Shown here in pieces: positions 9,794 through 16,839 of a stretch of DNA of 64,000 nucleotides. The translations under genes were made by a program, and so were the position numbers. The DNA lies in contig NZ_FQUS01000019.1 of assembly GCF_900129315.1 (NCBI RefSeq), positions 32,402-96,401 on the forward strand, in the 5' to 3' direction. The stretch comes from Fodinibius roseus (GTDB lineage: Bacteria > Bacteroidota > Rhodothermia > Balneolales > Balneolaceae). Below the pieces are notes generated by a model. It saw nothing but the letters and a program-made list of their open reading frames with translations. It did not search any database and had not been told where the DNA came from. The stretch's first letter is position 1, and the number at the start of each line of letters is the position of its first letter.

Positions 9794-10319
9794 GCTCGAT
9801 AGCTTTTTGCATATCTTCTCGGTCCAACTGTTCTATTTTATTTCCATTTTCCAAGCAAGCTGGTGTTGTCTGCGCCGGGTTGCAGCCATTAATATACCTG
9901 AACGAACATCGTTACATGTGTTCAGGAAGTAGAGAGATCCCCGCTGTGGACGTTGGAGATGGTGCAAATTAACCGACGATCAGCTTGAGAGTCTTGGTTT
10001 ACGTATGGCTCATTTGCAATGCTACGTAGACCCGCACAATGTGATCCTGGGATGTACGGTGTCACTGACTGAGCCTTTACCGGGCTTTACGGATGCGCTG
10101 AGTGACTGCCTCTCATCATATGCGAATCCTTACCTGGCATCTGACAAAGTTCAAAAACAGTTTTTCATGCCGGAATTGGCCCCCACCAGGTCTATTGGAT
10201 AAATCCAAAGAGAGCTGCTATTTTAAACAAAATCGATAGTTCATATTGATCAGTAAAGAAGTTAACTTACGAGCGTATCGATCACTGAAGTTAATTGGCA
10301 TCACGAAATTATAGCACGA
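9794..10319. other. 526-bp region, possible gene remnant
   Basis: No intact gene is clear. Two overlapping plus-strand frames carry protein-like stretches: one ends at 9972 with YMCSGSREIPAVDVGDGA, and the other, offset by one frame, continues with LTDDQLESLGLRMAHLQC from about 9969 to a stop at 10203. A single indel near 9970 would join them, so this may be a frameshifted or decayed gene of about 130 residues. I do not recognise the family. The remainder up to 10319 is AT-rich and probably holds the promoter of the GroES-like gene. Confidence 0.3.
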
Positions 10320-10694
10320 ATGATTCAAGAATATCTCAATTCTGTTGAAAAATTTATTGTCGTCGGCGACCGTGTACTTATTAAGCCGCGGGACCTGGAG
10401 ACCCGAACTAAAAGCGGGCTTGTACTACCCGCTACCGTCAAGGAAAAAGAGGATATTCACAGCGGATATGTGGTTAAGACCGGGCCGGGATATCCCATCC
10501 CTTCCAATGAAATTGATGAATCGTGGAAAGAGGATACGAATGAGACAAAATACATTGGCATGCAGGCAGTGGAAGGAGACCTGGCTATCTTTTTGAAGGA
10601 TCAGACCCATGAAATTGAGTTTGAAGACGAGAAGTACCTTATTTGTCCCCACGGGGCTATCCTGTTGTTAATCCGGGATGAAATGGCTCTTTAA
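10320..10694 (+). CDS. GroES-like co-chaperonin (Cpn10 family), divergent paralogue
   Basis: 124 residues with the Cpn10 fold signature: VVGDRVLIKPRDLETRTKSG near the start, then LVLPATVKEKEDIHSGYVVK (mobile-loop and first-strand region), and a late strand set LAIFLKDQTHEIEFEDEKYL followed by AILLLIRDE. Canonical GroES is about 95 residues; the extra length is a polar insertion (PIPSNEIDESWKEDTNETKY) between the mobile loop and the second half. No groEL follows, so this is an orphan paralogue, probably not the main GroES. It sits among small genes of stress-like type. The ATG at 10320 lacks a Shine-Dalgarno sequence. Confidence 0.82.
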   Translation: MIQEYLNSVEKFIVVGDRVLIKPRDLETRTKSGLVLPATVKEKEDIHSGYVVKTGPGYPIPSNEIDESWKEDTNETKYIGMQAVEGDLAIFLKDQTHEIEFEDEKYLICPHGAILLLIRDEMAL

Positions 10695-10717
10695 AGTATC
10701 AGACCGATATTTGTTAT

Positions 10718-10897
10718 ATGGCAATGAGCGATAAAGTTAAGTCTGGGAGGTCTTCTCGAGCGGAAGGGGTGCCGCATCGGTGCCCATATTGTGGCTCAAA
10801 AGCTCCGCTGGTGTGGGTACACGGGCATGGACAATGCGCCCAATGTGGCATCAATGTTGAGGAATGTTGCCGCGGGGAGCAGTGCAACGGGGATTAA
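10718..10897 (+). CDS. Small zinc-ribbon protein, 59 aa
   Basis: 59 residues with two CxxC pairs in HRCPYCGSKAPLVWVHGHG and QCAQCG, a treble-clef or zinc-ribbon arrangement binding one Zn2+, followed by a Cys-rich tail EECCRGEQCNGD. The N-terminus is short and basic. It begins 23 bp after the GroES-like gene in the same direction, so the two are probably cotranscribed, and it ends 11 bp before the convergent ABC ATPase stop. The function is not known; short zinc ribbons of this sort may bind nucleic acid or protein. Confidence 0.72.
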   Translation: MAMSDKVKSGRSSRAEGVPHRCPYCGSKAPLVWVHGHGQCAQCGINVEECCRGEQCNGD

Positions 10898-10908
10898 ATA
10901 GTCAGGTG

Positions 10909-11544
10909 TCAGGTGAATGTATGTTCTTCAACCGAGAATATCCGTCCGCACAGATCGAGCTCTTCCGGGTTATTGGAAGCAATGATTAACAGCTTCGAAG
11001 GGTTGTCCTGAAAACGCTGGGAAATATCGATTATCAATGATTTGCCAGCCTCATCCAGATTAGAGCCCGGTTCATCCAGTAACAGAATATCCGGCTGATG
11101 GAAAAGGGCCGCTGCAAGCCGCAGTCGTTGTTGTTGTCCCGTTGAAAGATTCCCGTAGGGTTGATCCGATACTGCCCGGAGCCCTGTTTTGCGGATCCAT
11201 TCTTCAACCGGTTGAGATGCCTTATCTTGTGGGTTGCGAACGGCGGATAAAAAATGAAGATTCTCCAGGCAGCTTAATTCGTCGTATAGATTTATATAGG
11301 GTGCGGCGTATCCCAGCCGGTGCCGAAGCTGCTCTTTGGTGAGTGGTTCGGATTCGTCTGTCCACACAATGTTTCCCCGGGTGGGAGAAAGTAATCCGCC
11401 CATGCACTTCAGCAAGGTCGATTTGCCGGATCCGTTAGCCCCGGAAATACCCAATGGATCTCCTGAATATTCCAATGAGAGATCCCGGAGAATCATTTTG
11501 GATCCAAACGATTTGTGCAGCCGTTTAATTTGTAGCGTAATCAT
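10909..11544 (-). CDS. ABC transporter ATP-binding protein (CcmA-like)
   Basis: 211 residues from the ATG at 11544. It is a single ATPase domain: Walker A GANGSGKST, Q-loop near LGYAAPYINLYDEL, signature LSTGQQQRLRLAAAL, Walker B ILLLDEPGSNLD, then the switch region LLIIASNNPEEL with Asn in place of the usual H-loop His. Size and sequence style resemble the heme-exporter ATPase CcmA. No ccmB or ccmC permease gene is adjacent, so the partner and substrate remain unknown. An upstream extension of the frame to 11793 is rejected because it is rich in Pro, Arg and Cys and lies in GC-rich intergenic sequence. Confidence 0.8.
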   Translation of the reverse strand: MITLQIKRLHKSFGSKMILRDLSLEYSGDPLGISGANGSGKSTLLKCMGGLLSPTRGNIVWTDESEPLTKEQLRHRLGYAAPYINLYDELSCLENLHFLSAVRNPQDKASQPVEEWIRKTGLRAVSDQPYGNLSTGQQQRLRLAAALFHQPDILLLDEPGSNLDEAGKSLIIDISQRFQDNPSKLLIIASNNPEELDLCGRIFSVEEHTFT

Positions 11545-12087
11545 AGCCAAAGGTAAAAAGTACAAATGGGAAACCGTAAAATTTAACGGTATTTTATTCG
11601 TTAAGAATCCTGAACAGGAAAGGTAACGATTAACCGTTTTTACCCCCAAAGCCCAGGGAGCCCGGGGAAGCCTTCGCTTTCCCGAATGTGTATGGATACG
11701 GCAGTGCCGGCAGGCGCATTCTCCTTGCCCGCCCGTTTTGCGAGGCCCTGGTATTGAAAACGGTTTGGGTCTTTGTACAGGGGGCCATTTCACGGGGAAA
11801 TAATTTGTTAGGTTAAATGTTATAATATCGATAATTCTTGCTGCCAGGTGCCATAGCAGTATACTGTATGTTCTCTATGAGAAGAAATACGGGTTGTGAG
11901 GATTCCCGCGCAAGAACTGTTGCGGTCACCCTGACGGGAGTCTATTTTTCAGCAATCAATATTTCATAAGATTCTCAGGATTTAACATATTGCCATGTTC
12001 TTCGGTTGTACCGTACGGATTTCTCACCCCGACTGCCGGGAACTTTTGAAATGCAGGTTAACAGACTTTCAGCCGACAATATATTTA
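11545..12087. other. 543-bp intergenic region with GC-rich segment
   Basis: This separates the divergent ABC ATPase and the acidic hypothetical protein. The part at about 11640-11790 is clearly more GC-rich than its surroundings and contains a 9-bp hairpin, CGGGGAAGC (11663-11671) with GCTTTCCCG (11676-11684), around a CTTC loop. No T-run follows it. The frame across it is open on the minus strand but the product is implausible. It could be a structured RNA or a repeat; I cannot tell which. Confidence 0.35.
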
Positions 12088-13800
12088 ATGATGAATCAGA
12101 CCATCCAACAGACCACACAAAAGTTCATTGATCTTTTACCCGAGAATAAACAATACTACCGGGTTGATGAGCTCCGCTCGTGGGGTTTTCCCTCCTTTAT
12201 CGTGCAGCGAATCCAGGTGGAGCTTGAGCGCAATCTGGCCGAATCGATGATTTTGCCCAAAACCGACTGGGCAAATACCCAATCCGATGCGGTACTGGAT
12301 GCCTGGCAGCAGTTTGTACAGGCTATCCGTGCCGAAGCGCGTCTGCCGGGCAGCTTTGCAAAAGCAGTGATCGAAACAGCCGTGGCCGACACGCTGGACA
12401 TGTTGATCGAACCCCGGAAAAACATTCCGGATGTTATTTTTGGCAGTAACGAAGAGCTGGAGTACGAGCAGTTATGTGAGCGGATACAGGCGGTGGTTGT
12501 CTACCGTCATTTTGCTACGCTGGTGCCGCGTTATATGCAAAAGAAAGAGCTTACCGTGATTACCAGAGATCGATGCGATCAGATAATCAGGCGGGCTGAT
12601 GAACGATTAACGTCCAACTATTCGCCTTTGAACTGGGCGCAAACCCTTGATCCTTTATTCAGGTTGCTGGATGAGCAGGTGGATCCCAGTATGTTGCGCC
12701 TGTTTTTTGAGGATAAGGGACGGGAAAAAATAGCTGAGGTGTTCGATCGAAAGGATGAATTGCTGAGCCGTGCCGAATTTATTGAGGTCTTGTCTTCACC
12801 TGATTGGGCTGAATCTCAGGCAGATCCTGTAGAAAGAGAACAGGAGAAAAAATCCGCGGAAGAATCCTACGATCCGGACAGGGCTAAACCCGGTAAAATG
12901 AACCGGACGGATGAAACCGGTTTCGGGCGACAGAAAGGGCAGAAAAATAAGAAACGCAGAGAACAACGATTCGATGAACCGGAACAAGGAGTTCGGGAGG
13001 AGAAAGCCGTTGATGACGATACGTTTATGGATCCACAGGTTTCTGCTGATGCAGAATCATCGTCCCGGTCCGGAAATGAGGACAAGTCCCGGCCCGAGAA
13101 TGAGAACAACAGTTTTACAGACTTGGCCGCTTCAGCGCCGGACCCACAGGCGGAAGATGTTCAAACCCTTAATTCCGCTTTTGGATGGGAGGAGGGACTG
13201 ATCTCATTTGGATCTGAGGAGGAAACAGAAGAGAGTACACAAGACGAGGCTTCTGCATTTTCCCCGACAAGGGAGGATCCGGCCGCGGATGACATAGAAG
13301 TGAAAGGAGAAGACGAGAAGATAGCAGAAAGGGATGATAAGCCCATTTGGATGAATTTTATGAGCGAAGAAGAGAAGGCAGCACTGGAGTCCGAAAGAGA
13401 AGAGGAACCGATTTCGGGAATAACCGTTAATGAACGGGAATCCGACGCGGGGGTGGAAATGGATAGCGATGCGGGTATGGATATAGTGAAGGAGGACGAT
13501 GATTACGGCGAAGACCCCATTGGTGACCTTGAGGGCGATGATCCGGCAGCAAGGGAAGTGGATCAACTGAAAGAACAGCTTGCAGGGGGACGCCGACGGT
13601 TTGTTGAAGATATTTTTGGTGGTTCGGAACGAGCCTACGAAGAGGCTCTAAAGGAGATAGCTATGCTTAGCAATTGGCGGGGAGCCAGCAAGTATATTCA
13701 AAAAGAGATATTTCAGCGTAATATGGTGGACATGTATTCTGAGTCGGCCATAGATTTTACCGACCGGTTGCATAATTTTTTTTCCAAAAAAGAAGATTAA
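12088..13800 (+). CDS. Large acidic hypothetical protein, about 570 aa
   Basis: I do not recognise this protein. From the ATG at 12088 (or the next ATG, 12091) it has three parts. Residues 1-245 are a helical, globular-looking domain (FIDLLPENKQYYRVDELRSW; VYRHFATLVPRYMQKKELTV). Residues about 250-480 are low-complexity and strongly acidic (Glu, Asp, Ser), probably disordered, with short clusters such as EEETEESTQDE. Residues about 480-570 are ordered again (EQLAGGRRRFVEDIFGGSER; FQRNMVDMYSESAIDFTDRL). The longer frame from 11995 gives a Cys-rich start without homology-like features and is not used. The gene ends 15 bp before pccB, so they may be cotranscribed. The layout suggests a scaffold or interaction protein, but no function is assigned. 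Confidence 0.7.
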   Translation: MMNQTIQQTTQKFIDLLPENKQYYRVDELRSWGFPSFIVQRIQVELERNLAESMILPKTDWANTQSDAVLDAWQQFVQAIRAEARLPGSFAKAVIETAVADTLDMLIEPRKNIPDVIFGSNEELEYEQLCERIQAVVVYRHFATLVPRYMQKKELTVITRDRCDQIIRRADERLTSNYSPLNWAQTLDPLFRLLDEQVDPSMLRLFFEDKGREKIAEVFDRKDELLSRAEFIEVLSSPDWAESQADPVEREQEKKSAEESYDPDRAKPGKMNRTDETGFGRQKGQKNKKRREQRFDEPEQGVREEKAVDDDTFMDPQVSADAESSSRSGNEDKSRPENENNSFTDLAASAPDPQAEDVQTLNSAFGWEEGLISFGSEEETEESTQDEASAFSPTREDPAADDIEVKGEDEKIAERDDKPIWMNFMSEEEKAALESEREEEPISGITVNERESDAGVEMDSDAGMDIVKEDDDYGEDPIGDLEGDDPAAREVDQLKEQLAGGRRRFVEDIFGGSERAYEEALKEIAMLSNWRGASKYIQKEIFQRNMVDMYSESAIDFTDRLHNFFSKKED

Positions 13801-13815
13801 AAAACAGGGTATTTG

Positions 13816-15366
13816 ATGGCTTCAGATGATATAGAGGAACGGCTCAAACAAAAGCGTAAGGATGCGCTAAAGGGGGGCGGGAAAGAACGAATTCAAAAAC
13901 AGCATGACAAGGGTAAGTTGACCGCCCGCGAACGTATCGATCTGCTGCTGGACGACGGCACGTTTGAAGAGATCGATCCTTTTGTGACGCACCGGAGCCG
14001 CAAGTTCGGACTTGAGGAAAAAAAGATTTTGGGCGACGGGGTGGTGACAGGGTTTGGGAAGGTTCACGGGCGACCGATTTACCTGTTCAGCCAGGATTTT
14101 ACCGTGATTGGAGGGTCTCTCTCAGAAACTCATGCCGAAAAAATCTGTAAGGTAATGGATTTGGCCATGAAAAACGGCGTGCCCGTGATGGGGCTCAATG
14201 ACTCCGGGGGTGCGCGCATTCAGGAGGGCGTTTCTTCGCTGGGGGGCTATGCAGAGGTATTCTGGCGCAATAGCATGGCCTCGGGAGTCGTACCGCAGCT
14301 ATCTGCGGTTATGGGGCCCTGCGCCGGTGGAGCGGTATACAGTCCCGCTCTCACCGATTTCGTCTTTATGGTAAAAAATACCAGCTATATGTTCGTGACG
14401 GGACCGGATGTGGTGAAGACTGTAACGCATGAAGACGTCACTTCTGAAGAATTGGGCGGTGCCAGTGCACACAGCACTAAGTCGGGCGTAGCGCATTTTG
14501 CCGAAGAGAACGACGCGATCTGCCTGCAGGAGATGCGGAAGCTGCTGACTTATGTTCCACAAAACTGCGAAGAAAAGCCTCCCCGAAAAGAGGCTAAAAA
14601 GCCCGATTCTTCCAAAGTGGAACAATTGAATAGTCTTGTGCCGGATCAACCCAACAAGCCTTATGATATCAAGGATGTTATCGAGGGGATTGTTGATAAA
14701 GATTCGTTTATGGAGGTACACGAGCATTACGCCGATAATATAGTGGTTGGTTTTGCACGTATTGACGGTCGCAGTGTGGGTATCGTAGCGAATCAACCGT
14801 TATCATTGGCTGGTGTGCTGGATATCGATGCCTCTGTCAAAGGCGCCCGGTTTGTGCGGTTCTGCGATGCCTTTAATATCCCCCTTATTGCTTTTGAGGA
14901 CGTGCCCGGATTTTTACCCGGTACGGATCAGGAGTGGGGCGGCATTATTAAACACGGGGCGAAGCTGCTGTATGCTTTTTGCGAGGCAACGGTCCCCAAA
15001 ATGACTGTCATTACCCGGAAAGCCTACGGCGGCGCCTATGACGTAATGAATTCCAAGCATATCCGTGCTGATTATAACGTGGCATGGCCAACGGCCGAAA
15101 TTGCGGTTATGGGTCCCAAAGGGGCCGTTGAAATTATTTTCCGCAAAGAGATCGCCGAAGCCGATGATCCCGAGGCAAAAGAACAGGAGCTTATTGATTA
15201 TTACAAAGAAGAGTTTGCCCATCCCTACAAAGCGGCAGAGCGTGGTTTTATTGATAATGTGATTCTGCCAGGGGAAACCCGGGAGAAACTAATTCATGCG
15301 CTTGAAATTAGCGAAAATAAAGTGGATAGTGTTCCCCGGAAAAAACACGATAATCTTCCTTTGTAG
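13816..15366 (+). CDS. pccB: Acyl-CoA carboxylase beta subunit (propionyl-CoA carboxylase / methylmalonyl-CoA decarboxylase type)
   Basis: The carboxyltransferase subunit, which moves CO2 between carboxybiotin and an acyl-CoA, most likely propionyl-CoA. 516 residues, the normal length. N-terminal [20 protein letters not shown] is the family signature. The two crotonase-like halves carry [20 protein letters not shown] with [17 protein letters not shown], and [20 protein letters not shown] with [16 protein letters not shown], the oxyanion-hole glycines. No biotin carboxylase or carrier gene is adjacent. I use ATG 13816; a TTG directly before it is also in frame. The stop codon overlaps the left end of an interspersed repeat (15365-15495). 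Acetyl-CoA carboxylase or decarboxylase subunits are less likely alternatives. Confidence 0.9.
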   Translation: MASDDIEERLKQKRKDALKGGGKERIQKQHDKGKLTARERIDLLLDDGTFEEIDPFVTHRSRKFGLEEKKILGDGVVTGFGKVHGRPIYLFSQDFTVIGGSLSETHAEKICKVMDLAMKNGVPVMGLNDSGGARIQEGVSSLGGYAEVFWRNSMASGVVPQLSAVMGPCAGGAVYSPALTDFVFMVKNTSYMFVTGPDVVKTVTHEDVTSEELGGASAHSTKSGVAHFAEENDAICLQEMRKLLTYVPQNCEEKPPRKEAKKPDSSKVEQLNSLVPDQPNKPYDIKDVIEGIVDKDSFMEVHEHYADNIVVGFARIDGRSVGIVANQPLSLAGVLDIDASVKGARFVRFCDAFNIPLIAFEDVPGFLPGTDQEWGGIIKHGAKLLYAFCEATVPKMTVITRKAYGGAYDVMNSKHIRADYNVAWPTAEIAVMGPKGAVEIIFRKEIAEADDPEAKEQELIDYYKEEFAHPYKAAERGFIDNVILPGETREKLIHALEISENKVDSVPRKKHDNLPL

Positions 15367-15495
15367 AGGACTTTGCAAAACCGCTCTTTTGGCCAATATC
15401 TGCATCCTCGCGCATTTAAAATCCTTTAATATGCTGTGTCGTATCCGTTCAGGTTCTGGTATTTACCAAAATTCCTGATTTCACAAAATTTCTTA
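15365..15495 (+). repeat. Interspersed ~140-bp repeat, copy A
   Basis: Left end GAGGACTTTGCAAAACCG, core TCTTTTGGCCAATATCTGCA, a central TATGCTGTG, and right end CAAAATTCCTGATTTCAC, the most diverged right end of the family. It begins on the pccB stop codon. The remaining bases to 15720 hold no gene and no clear terminator for cobA. Confidence 0.8.
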
Positions 15496-15720
15496 GAGAT
15501 AAAATTTTAGTACTACTTCGGCTCTTAGCCTTATAAGATATGGCCTGCAGGTGGGCACTTTCAGTCAAAAGCGTGTATAAGAGTATGTGGAACTCAGCAA
15601 AATCTACTGCGAATCCGACGAGTTTGGCCGGATTTCGAGCTCTTTTTCGTTACATAGTACCACTGTTTGTCTAAAAAATCACAGGATGTATTTTTAATTG
15701 AAATTCTCGCTTACCATGAC

Positions 15721-16491
15721 CTACGTCCGGCAGATTCCCATATGATCTTCGGCATTACCGGGAATTTTAAATTTCGGATGCAGCCCAACTACCTCCCCAA
15801 TTAAGATAAGGGCCGGATTGGTTAGGCCCTGTTTATTTACTTCACCGGCGATCGTTTGAACCGTACCCAGGGCTATTTTTTCTTTCGGCAAAGATCCCTG
15901 TTGAATAACGGCAGCTGGTGTTTTGGCCTTGCCGTTTTTTTCGAATATAGCAGTGATTTTTTGGAGATTCCTCATTCCCATCAGAATCGCAACGGTAGCC
16001 GTCGTTTGTGCGGCGAGTTCAATATCCTCTGAAACCCCGCCATTTCTGGTCACGCCTGTTGTAACCCAAAAGCTTTCATTAATTCCTCGTTTTGTGAGTG
16101 GAATTGTTTGCAGCTCTCCGATGGAGGTACAGCTCGATATACCGGGAATAATCTCAACGGGAATATCATGGGCGCGAGCGTAAGCCAGCTCTTCATGTCC
16201 CCTTCCGAAGATAAACGGATCCCCGCCTTTAAGTCGAACAATACAAAGGCCTTCATTGGCTTTTTGAACAATGAGGTTGTTGATCTTTTCCTGGCTATTC
16301 TGGCAGGAGCCCGCCTTTTTACCTACATAAATTTTTTCGGCGGCTGAGGGCGCATATTCCAGTAACGCCGGGTGTGAAAGGGTATCGTAAAGTACCACCT
16401 CCGCTTGTTCAAGTGCCTTAACGCCTTTAACGCTGATGAGGTCCGGGTCACCCGGGCCTGCCCCTAGTAAAATTAATTTTGACCGTTCCAT
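15721..16491 (-). CDS. cobA: Uroporphyrinogen-III C-methyltransferase (SUMT)
   Basis: Transfers two methyl groups from S-adenosylmethionine to uroporphyrinogen III to make precorrin-2, the branch point to siroheme and cobalamin. 256 residues with the family motifs: LLGAGPGDPDLISVKGVKAL at the start, VRLKGGDPFIFGRGHEE, and IIPGISSCTSIGELQTIPLT. It is a stand-alone SUMT, not a CysG fusion: there is no precorrin-2 dehydrogenase/ferrochelatase domain and no separate gene for it in the window. It is divergent from nirB, whose product needs siroheme, so its job is very likely siroheme for nitrite reductase. Confidence 0.93.
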   Translation of the reverse strand: MERSKLILLGAGPGDPDLISVKGVKALEQAEVVLYDTLSHPALLEYAPSAAEKIYVGKKAGSCQNSQEKINNLIVQKANEGLCIVRLKGGDPFIFGRGHEELAYARAHDIPVEIIPGISSCTSIGELQTIPLTKRGINESFWVTTGVTRNGGVSEDIELAAQTTATVAILMGMRNLQKITAIFEKNGKAKTPAAVIQQGSLPKEKIALGTVQTIAGEVNKQGLTNPALILIGEVVGLHPKFKIPGNAEDHMGICRT

Positions 16492-16800
16492 GCCTTCAAC
16501 GTTTACAATTGGTTTGGCTATTCTTTTGACGAAACATTCTCAGAAGAGGTCGACGGGTTTTGCAGGTGTGGGCAGGCATACCGATTGCTGATAATGGGGT
16601 TGTCGCTGAGACGGTACTCAAATAACCGGATATTCGATTTTTAAAATTCATTGTTGACAATATCTTTCTTTTGCATTAGTATTAGAGGTAAAATTAATTC
16701 TTTGCATAAATTAATTATGAATTATTTAAATTAAAACTTAAAAATTAACTAATCTATTTACTGTAATCGGTAAGCGAAGATGTTAATGGGGAGCTCATAA
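16492..16800. promoter_or_regulatory. Divergent cobA / nirB control region
   Basis: With the 35 bases that follow, this separates the divergent siroheme and nitrite reductase genes. The right half (about 16660-16770) is very AT-rich, rich in TTAATTAA-like and TTAACTAA-like words that recur upstream of other genes of the island. A TTGACA at 16654-16659 is a possible -35 element, but no convincing -10 lies 16-18 bases downstream. No clear FNR or Crp palindrome was found. Confidence 0.4.
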
Positions 16801-16839
16801 ATGGTAAGTAAAAAACCAGCAATTTTAATTGCACTATGA
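16801..16839 (+). CDS. Possible 12-codon leader peptide upstream of nirB
   Basis: ATG at 16801 opens a frame encoding MVSKKPAILIAL and ends at a TGA that overlaps the nirB ATG (ATGA, 16836-16839). GGGGAG lies 8 bases upstream of this ATG, whereas nirB itself has no good ribosome binding site. Translation of the short frame could therefore deliver ribosomes to nirB by coupling. The peptide has no run of one amino acid that would suggest classical attenuation. Chance cannot be ruled out. Confidence 0.35.
   Translation: MVSKKPAILIAL

Noticed and set aside
11545..11793. N-terminal extension of the ABC ATPase to 11793
   Set aside because: The extra 83 residues are Pro, Arg and Cys rich, come from GC-rich intergenic sequence and do not look like an ABC domain; the ATG at 11544 starts directly before the first beta strand.
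15296..15478. Small proteins encoded by the interspersed repeats (here and at copies B, E, G and H)
   Set aside because: The frames share a look only because the DNA repeats; starts and stops are not conserved and there is no ribosome binding site.
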